The notes under the pieces: generated by a model
Told to the model about the DNA's origin: nothing
The model's input: the letters and a program-made list of their open reading frames with translations, nothing else
The model's database searches: none
Part shown: piece after piece, positions 27,036-36,299 of the stretch
Position numbering within the stretch: position 1 is the first letter of the stretch
Layout of the letters: the number at the start of each line of letters is the position of its first letter
Assembly (NCBI GenBank): GCA_050300015.1
Contig: JBNKWZ010000029.1
Coordinates: 62,001 to 126,000 of the forward strand
Direction of reading: 5' to 3'
Length of the DNA stretch: 64,000 nucleotides
Source of the DNA: CAYZQH01 sp050300015
Lineage (GTDB): Bacteria > Pseudomonadota > Gammaproteobacteria > Pseudomonadales > Cellvibrionaceae
Program-made: the position numbers and the translations under genes

Positions 27036-27331
27036 GGAAATCTACCTTTAATAAGCAATCTATAGACACTTCGGGATCTCCCCGAAAAGGAGCGCAAGGA
27101 TACAGGAATTGGCTTAAAACGGCGAGGTGTGGGCGGAAATTCCTCCAATTTCACCATTCCGGTTAGGGGGGGAGCGTAACTCATACAATGTAAGTGTGGC
27201 GGGTGACACATTTTCTGTACTGGTTTGAGAATTTCCTTCAATTTTAGCGTTTTTGGGTAGATTTTTAGGCGGCAATGCGGGTTTAATAGGTGTTGAAGCA
27301 GGTTGAACCCATAATAATGTAAAGGTGAGTC

Positions 27332-27451
27332 ATGATTGAGAATCAAACAGAAATGTTGGAGCCCGGTGATAGCAAGGCTGACGCTTTGGCGGCAGTGGTT
27401 TTGGTGGCCGTATTTGTTGCAACTTGTATCTTCTGGGTGGCAGGGCAATAG
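27332..27451 (+). CDS. Small single-helix membrane protein (39 residues)
   Basis: The ATG at 27332 has a strong AAAGGTGAG four to ten bases upstream and the frame ends with TAG at 27449-27451. The N-terminal half is acidic and polar (MLEPGDSKADA), and the rest is one hydrophobic helix ending FWVAGQ, so it should sit in the inner membrane with its N-terminus in the cytoplasm. It lies alone, divergent from cysI, in an otherwise non-coding gap. I do not recognise a named family. The good binding site and the clean helix argue that it is real. Confidence 0.6.
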   Translation: MIENQTEMLEPGDSKADALAAVVLVAVFVATCIFWVAGQ

Positions 27452-27505
27452 TCAACCGCTGAACGTGCCCTGGGCAGGTAATGCTAGGGCGTGTGTCATA
27501 TCCTC

Positions 27506-27643
27506 TTAGAGGCCTAGTGCCTCCTCTAGTCTTTTGTTTCGGTCGAATAGCGCTTGTTTGTATGCGCGTGCCCTCACTTTAACCCCAGTATTTTTATCGC
27601 ATGGCTCGTCAGTTAGACTAAAGGGCTTGCTCTGAGCGCTCAC
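27506..27643 (-). CDS. Possible small basic protein (45 residues) after DUF2970
   Basis: A GTG at 27641-27643 opens a 45-codon frame ending TAA at 27506-27508, starting 27 bases after the DUF2970 stop. The product is highly charged: an acidic LTDEPCD segment, then KVRARAYKQALFDRNKRLEEAL, probably one amphipathic helix. The same frame is open right back to the DUF2970 stop. No strong ribosome binding site precedes the GTG, so the start is uncertain. It is the last gene of the metH-DUF2970 transcript if real. Confidence 0.4.
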   Translation of the reverse strand: MSAQSKPFSLTDEPCDKNTGVKVRARAYKQALFDRNKRLEEALGL

Positions 27644-27670
27644 ACGATCATCGAAGCCCCATTTGCTGCC

Positions 27671-27880
27671 TTAATCGCCCACGACCCTACTGACGATGAA
27701 TATCAATGTCAGCATGAACAGCACCGTAAAAATGATACCCGAGACAATGTAGGGCACGATGCTGGACTGTTGAAAATCTCGTTCGCGGTTCTTATCGGTT
27801 TGCACACCAAAGGCTGCAGCAAAAGTACTTAAAATCAATGACCCCATAGAGGGTTTTCGTGGTTTGTCTTTTTGACTCAT
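27671..27880 (-). CDS. DUF2970 small membrane protein
   Basis: 69 residues from the ATG at 27878-27880, preceded by a strong AAAGGAG. The N-terminal part is basic (SQKDKPRKPSMGS), followed by SLILSTFAAAFGVQ and a C-terminal membrane helix (about 45-65, VSGIIFTVLFMLTLIFIVS). The length and layout match DUF2970, found beside metH or other metabolic genes in Pseudomonas relatives; function unknown. It follows metH by 13 bases. Confidence 0.8.
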   Translation of the reverse strand: MSQKDKPRKPSMGSLILSTFAAAFGVQTDKNRERDFQQSSIVPYIVSGIIFTVLFMLTLIFIVSRVVGD

Positions 27881-27893
27881 GGGTGCTCCTTTA

Positions 27894-30800
27894 TTAGCGG
27901 GGGTTATAGCCAAGATTGGGCTGTAACCAGCGTTCGACAGTTTTTATGCTCTCACCTTTGCGCTTGGCCAGCGCAATAACCTGATCTTGGTCAATTTTAC
28001 CCACATTAAAATATTTGGCTTCTGGGTGAGCAAAATACCAGCCTGAAACCGCTGCGGTGGGGAACATGGCAAAATGCTCCGTCAACGTAATGCCCGCATT
28101 GGCCTGGGCATTCAGCAGGCGAAATAGGGTGGCTTTTTCGGTGTGATCTGGGCATGCAGGATAGCCTGGCGCAGGACGAATACCGCGGTATTTTTCCTTA
28201 ATCAGAGCATCGTTTTCAAGCGTCTCCTCTGGCGCGTAACACCAAAATTCTTTTCTTACACGCTCGTGTAAGTGTTCGGCAAAGGCCTCGGCGAGGCGGT
28301 CGGCGAGGGCTTTGACCATAATCGCATTGTAGTCATCGTCCTTGGACTCGTAATGCTTGGCCAATTCCTCAGCACCAATACCCGCGGTGACCGCAAAACC
28401 GCCAATATAGTCTTGCTTGCCGGACGCTTTAGGCGCTACATAGTCGGCGAGAGAACGCAAGGGTGCGCCTCCGGGCTTTTTGTCTTGCTGTTGTCGCAGG
28501 TGGTGCAATGTGGCAATGGCGGAGTCGTCTTGATAGACGGCAATATCATCATCATCCACTGTATTGGCTGGCCAAAAGCCAATAACGCCACTCGCTTTAA
28601 GCGTTTTATCCGCCAGTAGTTGTTTGAGCATGGCTTGTGCGTCATTGAATAAGCTGGTCGCAGCCTCGCCAACAACCTTATCTTCCAAGATGGCGGGGTA
28701 CTTTCCGGCAAGGTCCCAGCTGATAAAAAAAGGCGTCCAATCGATGTAATCTACCAGCGTTTCCAAGGGGTAGTCAGCCAATACCCGAGTGCCCAAAAAA
28801 GTGGGCTTTGGCGGTTCATAATTGGCCCAATCCAATTGCAGTTTACGCGCAATGGCTTTGTCGTAAGACATAATGGGGTGCGCACGTCGATTGGCGGTGC
28901 GCTCGCGTACCGTTTCATATTCGGCTTTTAAATCGGCGACAAACTTTGGTCGATGTTCATCAGATAGCAGTTGGCTAGCAACACCGACCGCACGCGAAGC
29001 GTCCGCCACGTAAACCACTTGGTTGGTCTGATACTGAGGCTCGATTTTTACGGCGGTGTGGGCTTTGGATGTGGTGGCCCCACCAATCATCAGCGGGACA
29101 TCAAATCCTTGTTGTTGCATTTCACGGGCGACAGTTACCATTTCATCTAGGGATGGGGTGATTAGACCCGACAGCCCAATGATGTCGCACTGCTTTTCTC
29201 GGGCTGTTTTGAGAATGGTTTCGCAAGGGACCATCACACCCAGGTCAATGACCTCAAAATTGTTACACTGCAAAACCACACCGACGATGTTTTTGCCAAT
29301 GTCGTGCACATCGCCTTTCACCGTCGCCATTAAAATGCGGCCCTGGGGCTTGGCGCCTTCGCTTTTTTCGCGCTCTATGTAGGGTTGCAAGTAGGCTACA
29401 GCTTGTTTCATGACGCGCGCGGACTTCACCACCTGTGGTAAAAACATTTTACCTTCACCGAAGAGGTCCCCAACCACATTCATGCCGTCCATGAGTGGGC
29501 CCTCGATAACGTCGAGTGGCTTCACTGCATGGACCCGCGATTCTTCGGTATCTTCAAGTATGAATTGAGTAATGCCTTTGACCAATGCGTGCTCTAGGCG
29601 TTTATTAACAGGCCACTCTCGCCATGCGAGATCTTCTTTGCGTTCTTGGCTGGAGCCGTCACCACGATATTGTTCGGCAATGGCTAGTAACGCCTCTGTG
29701 GCCTCAGCTGAGCGATTGAGGATCACGTCCTCAACCTTAGTTTTTAGATCCGCGGGAAGGTCGTCATAGATGGCGAGTTGACCGGCGTTAACGATCCCCA
29801 TGTTCATTCCAGCTTGAATGGCGTGGTATAAGAATACGGAGTGGATGGCCTCCCGAACCGGGTTATTGCCCCTGAAAGAGAACGACACGTTACTAACGCC
29901 TCCTGAAACTGAAGCGTGCGGCAAGTGGGTGCGGATCCAACGAGTGGCTTCAATAAAATCCACCGCGTAGTTGTTATGTTCGTCAATACCGGTGGCCACG
30001 GCAAAGATGTTGGGGTCAAAAATGATATCTTGTGGTGCAATGCCCACCTTTTCTACCAATATATCGTAGCTGCGTTGGCAAATGTCTATTTTACGTTGTT
30101 GGGTATCGGCTTGTCCGGTTTCGTCAAAAGCCATCACCACTACCGCAGCACCGTAGCGCTTACACAGCGTGGCTTGTTGAATAAAAGCCGGTTCACCTTC
30201 TTTTAAACTGATTGAATTGACAATGGGTTTGCCCTGTATGCACTTCAAGCCTGCTTCAATGATCTCCCATTTAGAGGAATCCACCATGATGGGTACCCGC
30301 GAAATGTCGGGCTCAGAGGCGATTAGGTTTAAAAATTTCACCATTGCGGCTTTGGCATCCAACATGCCTTCATCCATGTTGATGTCGATGATTTGAGCGC
30401 CGTTTTCCACTTGTTCACGGGCAACATCTAGCGCAGTGGCATAATCGTCTTCAAGAATTAGGCGTTTAAAACGCGCAGAACCAGTCACATTGCAGCGTTC
30501 TCCCACATTCACAAACAGGGAGTCTTTTTGAATGGTGAAAGGCTCTAAACCGGATAATCGGCAAGCGGGCGTGATCTCGGGGATCTTGCGCGGTACATGT
30601 TTGCCAACGGCGTCGGCAATGGCTTGAATGTGGTCAGGGCCGGTGCCACAGCATCCACCGATAATATTAACGAAACCACTGGCAGCGAATTCCTCAACGA
30701 TCTCAGCCATCTCTTCTGCGGTTTGGTCGTATTCGCCAAATTCATTGGGCAGGCCCGCATTTGGGTGCGCGGAAACGTGGCACTCGGCAATTCGGGACAG

Positions 30801-31592
30801 TTCCTTTACGTAGGGGCGTAATTCCGTGGCGCCCAGGGCACAGTTCAGGCCAATGGACAGTGGCTTGGCGTGCGCCAGTGCATTGTAAAATGCCTCCGTG
30901 GTTTGTCCGGACAGCGTACGGCCAGAAGCGTCTGTGATCGTGCCCGAAATCATAATGGGCAGTGCCACATTATGGGTTTCAAAGTATTGGTTTATGGCAA
31001 AAACCGCTGCCTTGGCATTGAGTGTATCGAAAATGGTCTCGATCATCAGAAGATCTACACCGCCAAGTACCAACCCATCAACGGCTTCTAGGTAATCGCT
31101 GACCAGAGCGTCAAAAGTGACGTTGCGAGCGGCAGGATCATTCACATCCGGTGAAATCGAACAGGTGCGACTGGTGGGGCCCAGCACACCAGCCACAAAT
31201 CGCGGCTTATCAGGGGTTTTGGCTGTGTATTCATTGGCCACGCTACGCGCCAGCTCCGCGGCAGTGCGATTCAACTCATGTGCCAGCGATTGCATGTCAT
31301 AATCGGCTTGCGACACGCGTGTACTGTTAAACGTATTGGTTTCGATAATATCGGCACCGGCGTCAAAGTAAGCGGTATGAATGGCTTTAACAATGTCTGG
31401 GCGGGTGAGACAAAGCAAATCATTGTTGCCGGCGATGTCCATGTGATAATCCGCGAACCGCTCACCACGATAATCGGCCTCTTGCAGCTTATAGCGTTGA
31501 ATCATAGTGCCGGTGGCACCGTCCAGAATTAAAATGCGGGTTTTAAGTGCTTGATGAAGCGCGGATAAACGGGAGCTGCGAGTTTGCGACAT
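27894..31592 (-). CDS. metH: Cobalamin-dependent methionine synthase
   Basis: 1232 residues, the full four-module enzyme. The homocysteine domain (about 1-335) has zinc ligands in GLNCALG and GGCCGTGPDH. The pterin-binding domain (about 355-620) has the NVGERCNVTG start. The cobalamin module (about 655-890) carries the lower-ligand motif DVHDIGKNIVG. The C-terminal activation domain (about 905-1232) has RPAPGYPACPDH for S-adenosylmethionine binding. It transfers methyl from methyltetrahydrofolate to homocysteine. Lead gene of a unit with DUF2970. No cobalamin riboswitch was recognised upstream. Confidence 0.97.
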   Translation of the reverse strand: MSQTRSSRLSALHQALKTRILILDGATGTMIQRYKLQEADYRGERFADYHMDIAGNNDLLCLTRPDIVKAIHTAYFDAGADIIETNTFNSTRVSQADYDMQSLAHELNRTAAELARSVANEYTAKTPDKPRFVAGVLGPTSRTCSISPDVNDPAARNVTFDALVSDYLEAVDGLVLGGVDLLMIETIFDTLNAKAAVFAINQYFETHNVALPIMISGTITDASGRTLSGQTTEAFYNALAHAKPLSIGLNCALGATELRPYVKELSRIAECHVSAHPNAGLPNEFGEYDQTAEEMAEIVEEFAASGFVNIIGGCCGTGPDHIQAIADAVGKHVPRKIPEITPACRLSGLEPFTIQKDSLFVNVGERCNVTGSARFKRLILEDDYATALDVAREQVENGAQIIDINMDEGMLDAKAAMVKFLNLIASEPDISRVPIMVDSSKWEIIEAGLKCIQGKPIVNSISLKEGEPAFIQQATLCKRYGAAVVVMAFDETGQADTQQRKIDICQRSYDILVEKVGIAPQDIIFDPNIFAVATGIDEHNNYAVDFIEATRWIRTHLPHASVSGGVSNVSFSFRGNNPVREAIHSVFLYHAIQAGMNMGIVNAGQLAIYDDLPADLKTKVEDVILNRSAEATEALLAIAEQYRGDGSSQERKEDLAWREWPVNKRLEHALVKGITQFILEDTEESRVHAVKPLDVIEGPLMDGMNVVGDLFGEGKMFLPQVVKSARVMKQAVAYLQPYIEREKSEGAKPQGRILMATVKGDVHDIGKNIVGVVLQCNNFEVIDLGVMVPCETILKTAREKQCDIIGLSGLITPSLDEMVTVAREMQQQGFDVPLMIGGATTSKAHTAVKIEPQYQTNQVVYVADASRAVGVASQLLSDEHRPKFVADLKAEYETVRERTANRRAHPIMSYDKAIARKLQLDWANYEPPKPTFLGTRVLADYPLETLVDYIDWTPFFISWDLAGKYPAILEDKVVGEAATSLFNDAQAMLKQLLADKTLKASGVIGFWPANTVDDDDIAVYQDDSAIATLHHLRQQQDKKPGGAPLRSLADYVAPKASGKQDYIGGFAVTAGIGAEELAKHYESKDDDYNAIMVKALADRLAEAFAEHLHERVRKEFWCYAPEETLENDALIKEKYRGIRPAPGYPACPDHTEKATLFRLLNAQANAGITLTEHFAMFPTAAVSGWYFAHPEAKYFNVGKIDQDQVIALAKRKGESIKTVERWLQPNLGYNPR

Positions 31593-31827
31593 TTAAATGT
31601 GCCTGAATCTTGTGGATCAATGGTCGTTCGGCCGCGGATTGTAACAGATTGGGACGCGGGTCGACTTCGTCTGGTGAGGATGCGGTTTTTAGAGGAAGGT
31701 TCACATTGGCTGGGGGATTGGGGTAAAATAACCCAGTAATTTGCTAGGGTATAGGTTCGCTTGACGTACCTTGCCTTGGTTGATGCTCCAAGCTTGGGGC
31801 AGCTTATTTACCTTTAGGGCAAAATTC

Positions 31828-32436
31828 ATGGCTGTAGCACAAACCGAACACCTTCTGAATGTCGACATTACTGAGTCTGCGCAAGATTACCTACGCCAAC
31901 TGCTGGATAAGCAAGATTGTGAAGGCATTGGTATCCGGATGTTTGTTTCCGCGCCCGGTACGCCGCAAGCTGAAACCTGCATTGCCTATCTGCGCCCTGG
32001 TGAGGAGCAAGAAGGTGACGTGAATGTCACTCTCAAGAACTTTGATGCGTGGTTTGAAGGCAAAAGTATTCCGTTTCTTGAGGGGGCGAAGGTAGATTAT
32101 TCGCCTGATCGCATGGGAGGTCAGTTAACCATCCGTGCCCCCAATTCAAAAATGCCTCAGGTCAATGATGACAGTCCGTTGGAAGACAAGGTCAATTACG
32201 TGTTGTATAACGATGTTAATCCAGGCTTGGCAGCGCACGGGGGAAATGTCAGTTTGGCGGAAATTACCAGTGATGGCTACGCCGTATTGAAGTTTGGAGG
32301 CGGCTGCCAAGGCTGTAGCGCCGTGGACTTAACTCTGAAAGAGGGCGTTGAAAAAACGCTAAGAGAGAAGATTCCCGAGCTTAATGGCGTGCGTGATATG
32401 ACCGATCATACGGATACCAGTAACGCTTACTATTAG
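31828..32436 (+). CDS. nfuA: Fe-S biogenesis protein NfuA
   Basis: 202 residues from the ATG at 31828; the frame is open from 31771 without a site. The N-terminal A-type-like domain (about 5-100) has degenerate Cys positions, as in NfuA. The C-terminal Nfu domain (about 112-190) has the cluster-binding CxxC in GGGCQGCSAVDLTLKEGVE. It carries [4Fe-4S] clusters to target enzymes under stress. Divergent from metH. Confidence 0.94.
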   Translation: MAVAQTEHLLNVDITESAQDYLRQLLDKQDCEGIGIRMFVSAPGTPQAETCIAYLRPGEEQEGDVNVTLKNFDAWFEGKSIPFLEGAKVDYSPDRMGGQLTIRAPNSKMPQVNDDSPLEDKVNYVLYNDVNPGLAAHGGNVSLAEITSDGYAVLKFGGGCQGCSAVDLTLKEGVEKTLREKIPELNGVRDMTDHTDTSNAYY

Positions 32437-32507
32437 TGTGCGGCGCGCGACGCTGGTCTGCGCTCACCCTTGGTCGGTGTTGAGTTCATAAAACAGTTTG
32501 AATTCAT

Positions 32508-32537
32508 AAAAAAGGCGCTGAATAAAGCGCCTTTTTT
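32508..32537. terminator. Bidirectional Rho-independent terminator between nfuA and the DAHP synthase gene
   Basis: AAAAAAGGCGCT (32508-32519) and AGCGCCTTTTTT (32526-32537) form a perfect 12-bp stem with loop GAATAA. The A-tract and T-tract make it functional for both convergent genes. Confidence 0.9.
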
Positions 32538-32590
32538 ATTTGTTTCACGTTTTTGTTTCAATGGCTAAGGCTCTGGAGCGAGCCTGGCGT

Positions 32591-33664
32591 CTAGCCGCGC
32601 TTAGGCAACACCGACTTCAGTTTGTTGTGCATGGTCAGTAGGGCTTGTTCCGTGGTGTCCCAGTCGATACAGGCGTCGGTGACGGATATACCATATTTTA
32701 AATCGGCCAAATTATCTGGGATGCTTTGGTTGCCGGCATTTAAGTGGCTTTCGATCATCACGCCAATGATGGATTGGTTGCCTTCCAAAATTTGGTTGGT
32801 GACGTTATCGAGTACCAGCGGTTGTAATTCGTGGTTCTTATTGGAATTGGCGTGACTGCAGTCCACCATAATATTGGTGGGTACGCCCGCTTTTGCCAGC
32901 GCCTTTTCACACATGGTGACGCTCACAGAATCGTAGTTGGGTTTGCCATTACCCCCGCGCAGCACCACGTGGCCGTAGGAGTTGCCTTTGGTGCGGACCA
33001 CCGAAACCTGTCCGCGGGCATTAATCCCCAAAAATCGATGTGGATTGGAAACCGATTGCAGTGCATTGATGGCCACCGTAAGACCACCATCGGTACCATT
33101 TTTAAACCCTACCGCAGAGGAAAGGCCACTGGCCATTTCCCGGTGGGTTTGAGACTCCGTAGTCCGCGCGCCAATGGCTGACCATGAAATTAAGTCTTGG
33201 AGGTACTGCGGCGAGATTGGGTCGAGTGCTTCGGTTGCTGTTGGCAGGCCAAGTTCGGCGATATCCAGCAGCAGCTTTCGGCCCACGTGAAGCCCCTCTT
33301 GAATCTTGAATGAGTCGTTTAAGTAAGGGTCATTAATTAGACCTTTCCAGCCTGTAGTGGTACGTGGTTTTTCGAAATACACTCGCATGACAATTAAAAG
33401 GCTTTCAGATACCTTTTCGGCCAGCGCTTTTAGGCGAGTGGCATACTCCATCGCCGCTTTAGTGTCATGTATGGAGCAGGGTCCCACCACCACAATCAAG
33501 CGAGGGTCGTTGCGGTCAAGGATTTCGCGAACAGCCTCGCGCCCTTGCTTGACGGTTTGTGAGACCGAATCCGTCATTGGCAGCTCGGCCTTGAGTTCAG
33601 CAGGAGAGACCAAGATCTCCTGAGAAACAACATTAAGGTCATCTACGTGAAAATCGGTTGTCAT
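32591..33664 (-). CDS. aroF: 3-deoxy-7-phosphoheptulonate synthase, class I (AroF/AroG type)
   Basis: 357 residues. Class I DAHP synthase motifs are complete: VVGPCSIHD (metal Cys), RVYFEKPRTT, KGLINDP, GARTTESQTHREMASG, GFKNGTDG and MVDCSHANS. The segments TEALDPISPQYL and SWSAIGARTTESQ are closer to the Tyr-sensitive AroF than to AroG, but the feedback amino acid cannot be settled from sequence, so the symbol is tentative. It makes the first intermediate of the shikimate pathway from PEP and erythrose-4-phosphate. Confidence 0.9.
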   Translation of the reverse strand: MTTDFHVDDLNVVSQEILVSPAELKAELPMTDSVSQTVKQGREAVREILDRNDPRLIVVVGPCSIHDTKAAMEYATRLKALAEKVSESLLIVMRVYFEKPRTTTGWKGLINDPYLNDSFKIQEGLHVGRKLLLDIAELGLPTATEALDPISPQYLQDLISWSAIGARTTESQTHREMASGLSSAVGFKNGTDGGLTVAINALQSVSNPHRFLGINARGQVSVVRTKGNSYGHVVLRGGNGKPNYDSVSVTMCEKALAKAGVPTNIMVDCSHANSNKNHELQPLVLDNVTNQILEGNQSIIGVMIESHLNAGNQSIPDNLADLKYGISVTDACIDWDTTEQALLTMHNKLKSVLPKRG

Positions 33665-33809
33665 ATCAGTTTCTTCATTGCCAGAGTATGAAAATAGGGT
33701 GGTGCAGTTGTGCCATCGTTTTTCAGGCCTCAGTTCACCGAAACAGTTGGTGAATAGGCTATTTTTAATTTAAGGCTCAATTGTACAGGGTTAGCAGGAC
33801 TTTGTCTGA

Positions 33810-33829
33810 ACCTGATGGCAGCATCAGGT
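33810..33829. promoter_or_regulatory. Perfect 8-bp hairpin between aroF and trmH
   Basis: ACCTGATG (33810-33817) and CATCAGGT (33822-33829) pair around GCAG, followed by GTCGTTTTACA. It lies between divergent genes, so a terminator role is unlikely; an operator or a 5' mRNA stem for trmH are the options. Confidence 0.35.
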
Positions 33830-33917
33830 GTCGTTTTACAAGGTTCGTGTTGGTTTCAGTCAAATTTTGTTGGTTTGGTCATTACGCGTTAATATGCTGA
33901 GCTTTTTTGACGAACCT

Positions 33918-34610
33918 ATGACACCTGAGCGATACCAAGTCCTGCGTACTGTTTTGGATCGGCGCCAACCGGACCTTACGGTGGTCACAGATGAAGTACA
34001 TAAAGGTCGGAACATTGCTGCCATCATGCGGACTTGTGACTCGGTGGGTGTTGATACGCTCCACGTGGTGCACCCCAAAGACGGCTACCGCCCTTATCGG
34101 GGAACGGCCCTCGGTTCACAGAAGTGGGTGGCGGTTGAGGTGTATGACACCATCAGTGCTCCCATTGCTGAGCTCAAAAATAATGGCCACCAGGTTGTGG
34201 TGACTGCTCTAGAGCCTGCAGCTAAGCCCTATTGGCAGGTGGATTACACTCGACCCACCGCGCTCATTTTGGGGTCCGAACGCGAAGGTGTCAGTGATCA
34301 GGTTCGAGTGGCTGCGGATGTTGCGGTGACCATCCCAATGCTGGGTATGGTGGAATCGCTCAATGTGTCAGTGGCGGCGGCCATCATTCTTCAGGAGGCG
34401 GCGAGACAGAGACAAGACGCTGGGCTGTACGACAGACGCCGACTCAGTGACACGTTGTACGCCAAGCGCTTTTTTGAGTGGGCGCACCCTGTGGTCTCGG
34501 AATATTGCCGCGGAAAGGGAGTACCTTACCCTCCGGTGGATGACGAGGGTGAAATTGTTGACGCGGCCAATTGGTACCGCAGTGTTCGAATGCCAGACCC
34601 TTTGTCATAG
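33918..34610 (+). CDS. trmH: tRNA (guanosine-18-2'-O)-methyltransferase
   Basis: 230 residues from the ATG at 33918, chosen because MTPERYQVL aligns with the start of E. coli TrmH; an in-frame ATG at 33894 would add 8 residues, and neither has a strong binding site. SPOUT-fold motifs are present: VHKGRNIAAIMRTCDSVGV, ALILGSEREGVSD and IPMLGMVESLNVSVA (knot). The C-terminal TrmH extension (LYDRRRLSDTL to KGVPYPPVDDEGE) is intact. It methylates ribose of G18 in tRNA. Confidence 0.9.
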   Translation: MTPERYQVLRTVLDRRQPDLTVVTDEVHKGRNIAAIMRTCDSVGVDTLHVVHPKDGYRPYRGTALGSQKWVAVEVYDTISAPIAELKNNGHQVVVTALEPAAKPYWQVDYTRPTALILGSEREGVSDQVRVAADVAVTIPMLGMVESLNVSVAAAIILQEAARQRQDAGLYDRRRLSDTLYAKRFFEWAHPVVSEYCRGKGVPYPPVDDEGEIVDAANWYRSVRMPDPLS

Positions 34611-34739
34611 GGAGGCGAAGCATGAGCGCCCAAGGATACAAGCAATTCCCCAAAGCTTTACGAGAATGCGTTATAGGAATAGTCGTCTGACCAAAATTCA
34701 TAGACAATACACGCCACAATCATTGTTACTGGACTGAGA

Positions 34740-35849
34740 ATGGATTTGGATGAAACACAACTCAATGCTGAACTGCTTCGTTTTAGCCAATGGATGCACG
34801 AGGTAGCCATTCCTGGTTGGATCAAAAGCGGGTTCGATACAAATTCTGGTTCAGTGATAGATTGCTTACTTCCAGATGGCAAAGCGGATAAAAATAGTGT
34901 TCGCTACTTGCATCACCAAGCCAAGTGGATCTTCACTCTGTCGCGAACGGAGAGTGTGGGTTGGGGCAACAGTTACCAGCAACTTACCAATCAAGTGTGG
35001 GGCTTTGTCAGTCGCAGCGGTACATCAAAATGTCGCTCGGATGGTTATGTTCATCAACTGGACGCTAATTTGAATATTCTGCAAGGCCAATATGAGCTGT
35101 CGGATCATGCATTGTTCGTGTCGGCCAGCCTCGCGGCTTACGCCGCCTTTGGTGAGGGTGGTGATTTTCGGCGCGCCGTGAATATTATGGATTGGTTGGA
35201 ATTGCGCTTTCATAACTCATCGGATGGGTGGGTAGAGTCCACCGAGCAGTCTAAAGTCAAAAACTTAACCACTCATTTACAATTGCTTGAAGCGTTCATT
35301 TACTTTTATGAAATCAGTCAAAAACCGCGTTGGTTTGAACTGGCGAAGTCTTTGGTGGAAGTCATAGAGCAGCACTTCGTCCTTTACGACGAAAGCTTAG
35401 CATTGCAATGCGGTGGTGACTGGAGCGTCACCCAGTCCCAATCTGTTTGGGAGTATCAACTTCAAATTACCTGGTTGATGAACCGATATCGTAAATCCGG
35501 TGGTGAAGTGGACCCTCATTGGATTATGTCACTTTACCAAATAGGCAAAAATCAGGCGCGAGAAGCCCAGTATTCGCCCACCCTTTGTTCGTCTGTGGTG
35601 GCCCTAGCGCGAGCCTTAAAGTGCGGTACGGCTTTATCCGTTTCAGATCTTTCTACGGATATCCGATGGTTGACGGAAGTGACAACCCAGCTTGCACCTC
35701 TCACTTGGGATTCAAACGCCCCGTGTTTGTTTATCGAAGGTGGTCCACATGCTACGAGCGTCACGGGTCTTTATGAGCTTTTGCAGGCTGCACTTGTGGT
35801 GCGAGCGTATTTGAATAAGTGCCAACTATTGCGGTGTGAAACAGCCTAG
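34740..35849 (+). CDS. AGE-fold isomerase/epimerase homologue with altered active site
   Basis: 369 residues, an alpha6/alpha6 barrel of the N-acylglucosamine 2-epimerase superfamily, closest in layout to the mannose (or mannose-6-phosphate) isomerase branch (RYLHHQAKWIF, DGYVHQLDAN, YELSDHALFV). The usual PGHQFEWAWLL helix reads WEYQLQITWLM, so the general-base His becomes Tyr239 and the Glu becomes Gln242. In NPHMHLLEA the second His becomes Gln181. It may be a non-catalytic or re-purposed relative. It heads the mannan locus and is separated from the rest by arfB and the LacI gene, which run the other way. Confidence 0.7.
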   Translation: MDLDETQLNAELLRFSQWMHEVAIPGWIKSGFDTNSGSVIDCLLPDGKADKNSVRYLHHQAKWIFTLSRTESVGWGNSYQQLTNQVWGFVSRSGTSKCRSDGYVHQLDANLNILQGQYELSDHALFVSASLAAYAAFGEGGDFRRAVNIMDWLELRFHNSSDGWVESTEQSKVKNLTTHLQLLEAFIYFYEISQKPRWFELAKSLVEVIEQHFVLYDESLALQCGGDWSVTQSQSVWEYQLQITWLMNRYRKSGGEVDPHWIMSLYQIGKNQAREAQYSPTLCSSVVALARALKCGTALSVSDLSTDIRWLTEVTTQLAPLTWDSNAPCLFIEGGPHATSVTGLYELLQAALVVRAYLNKCQLLRCETA

Positions 35850-35859
35850 AGCGTTGTAC

Positions 35860-36273
35860 CTAAAAATCAATTTTCCCTCGCAACTGTTTGACTTTCCCTC
35901 TAGCGGCTTTGTGCTCTAGACGTTTTTTCTTGGCAGTTTTAGACGGTTTAGTGGCGATTCGTTTACGAGGGCGGTATAGGGCTTTTTGAATCAGTGTTTG
36001 CAGGCGTGCTATTGCATCTAAGCGATTTTTTTCCTGGCTTCTATATTGCTGCGCCTTAATAATAATTTGGCCGTCCTGTGTCATCCGGTGATCATTGAAT
36101 TGCCTTAGCGCAGCTTTACAATAGTCGGGCAGGCTGGATTGCTCGTAATCAAATCGCAAATGAATGGCCGTGGACACCTTGTTAACATTTTGACCGCCAG
36201 CACCTTGTGCGCGAATAGCATGAATGTTGAGTTCGTGCTCAGGAATTGAAACGTTGTGCGAAATAACAATCAT
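35860..36273 (-). CDS. arfB: Alternative ribosome-rescue factor ArfB
   Basis: 137 residues from the ATG at 36271-36273, which matches E. coli ArfB (MIVISxxVxIPxxEL); the frame is open to 36294. The GGQ motif is in IRAQGAGGQNVNK (peptidyl-tRNA hydrolysis), followed by the STAIHLRFD and IKAQQYRSQEKN segments. The Lys/Arg-rich C-terminal tail (about 105-137) inserts into the empty mRNA channel of stalled ribosomes. A housekeeping gene lodged inside the mannan locus. Confidence 0.93.
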   Translation of the reverse strand: MIVISHNVSIPEHELNIHAIRAQGAGGQNVNKVSTAIHLRFDYEQSSLPDYCKAALRQFNDHRMTQDGQIIIKAQQYRSQEKNRLDAIARLQTLIQKALYRPRKRIATKPSKTAKKKRLEHKAARGKVKQLRGKIDF

Positions 36274-36299
36274 AGCGGGGTGTTGTAACCTCATCGACT

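Noticed and set aside
34611..34739. A further palindromic LacI operator in front of the AGE-like gene
   Set aside because: Only a half-site (GTTAC) is present, so shared regulation with the GH130 unit is not supported.
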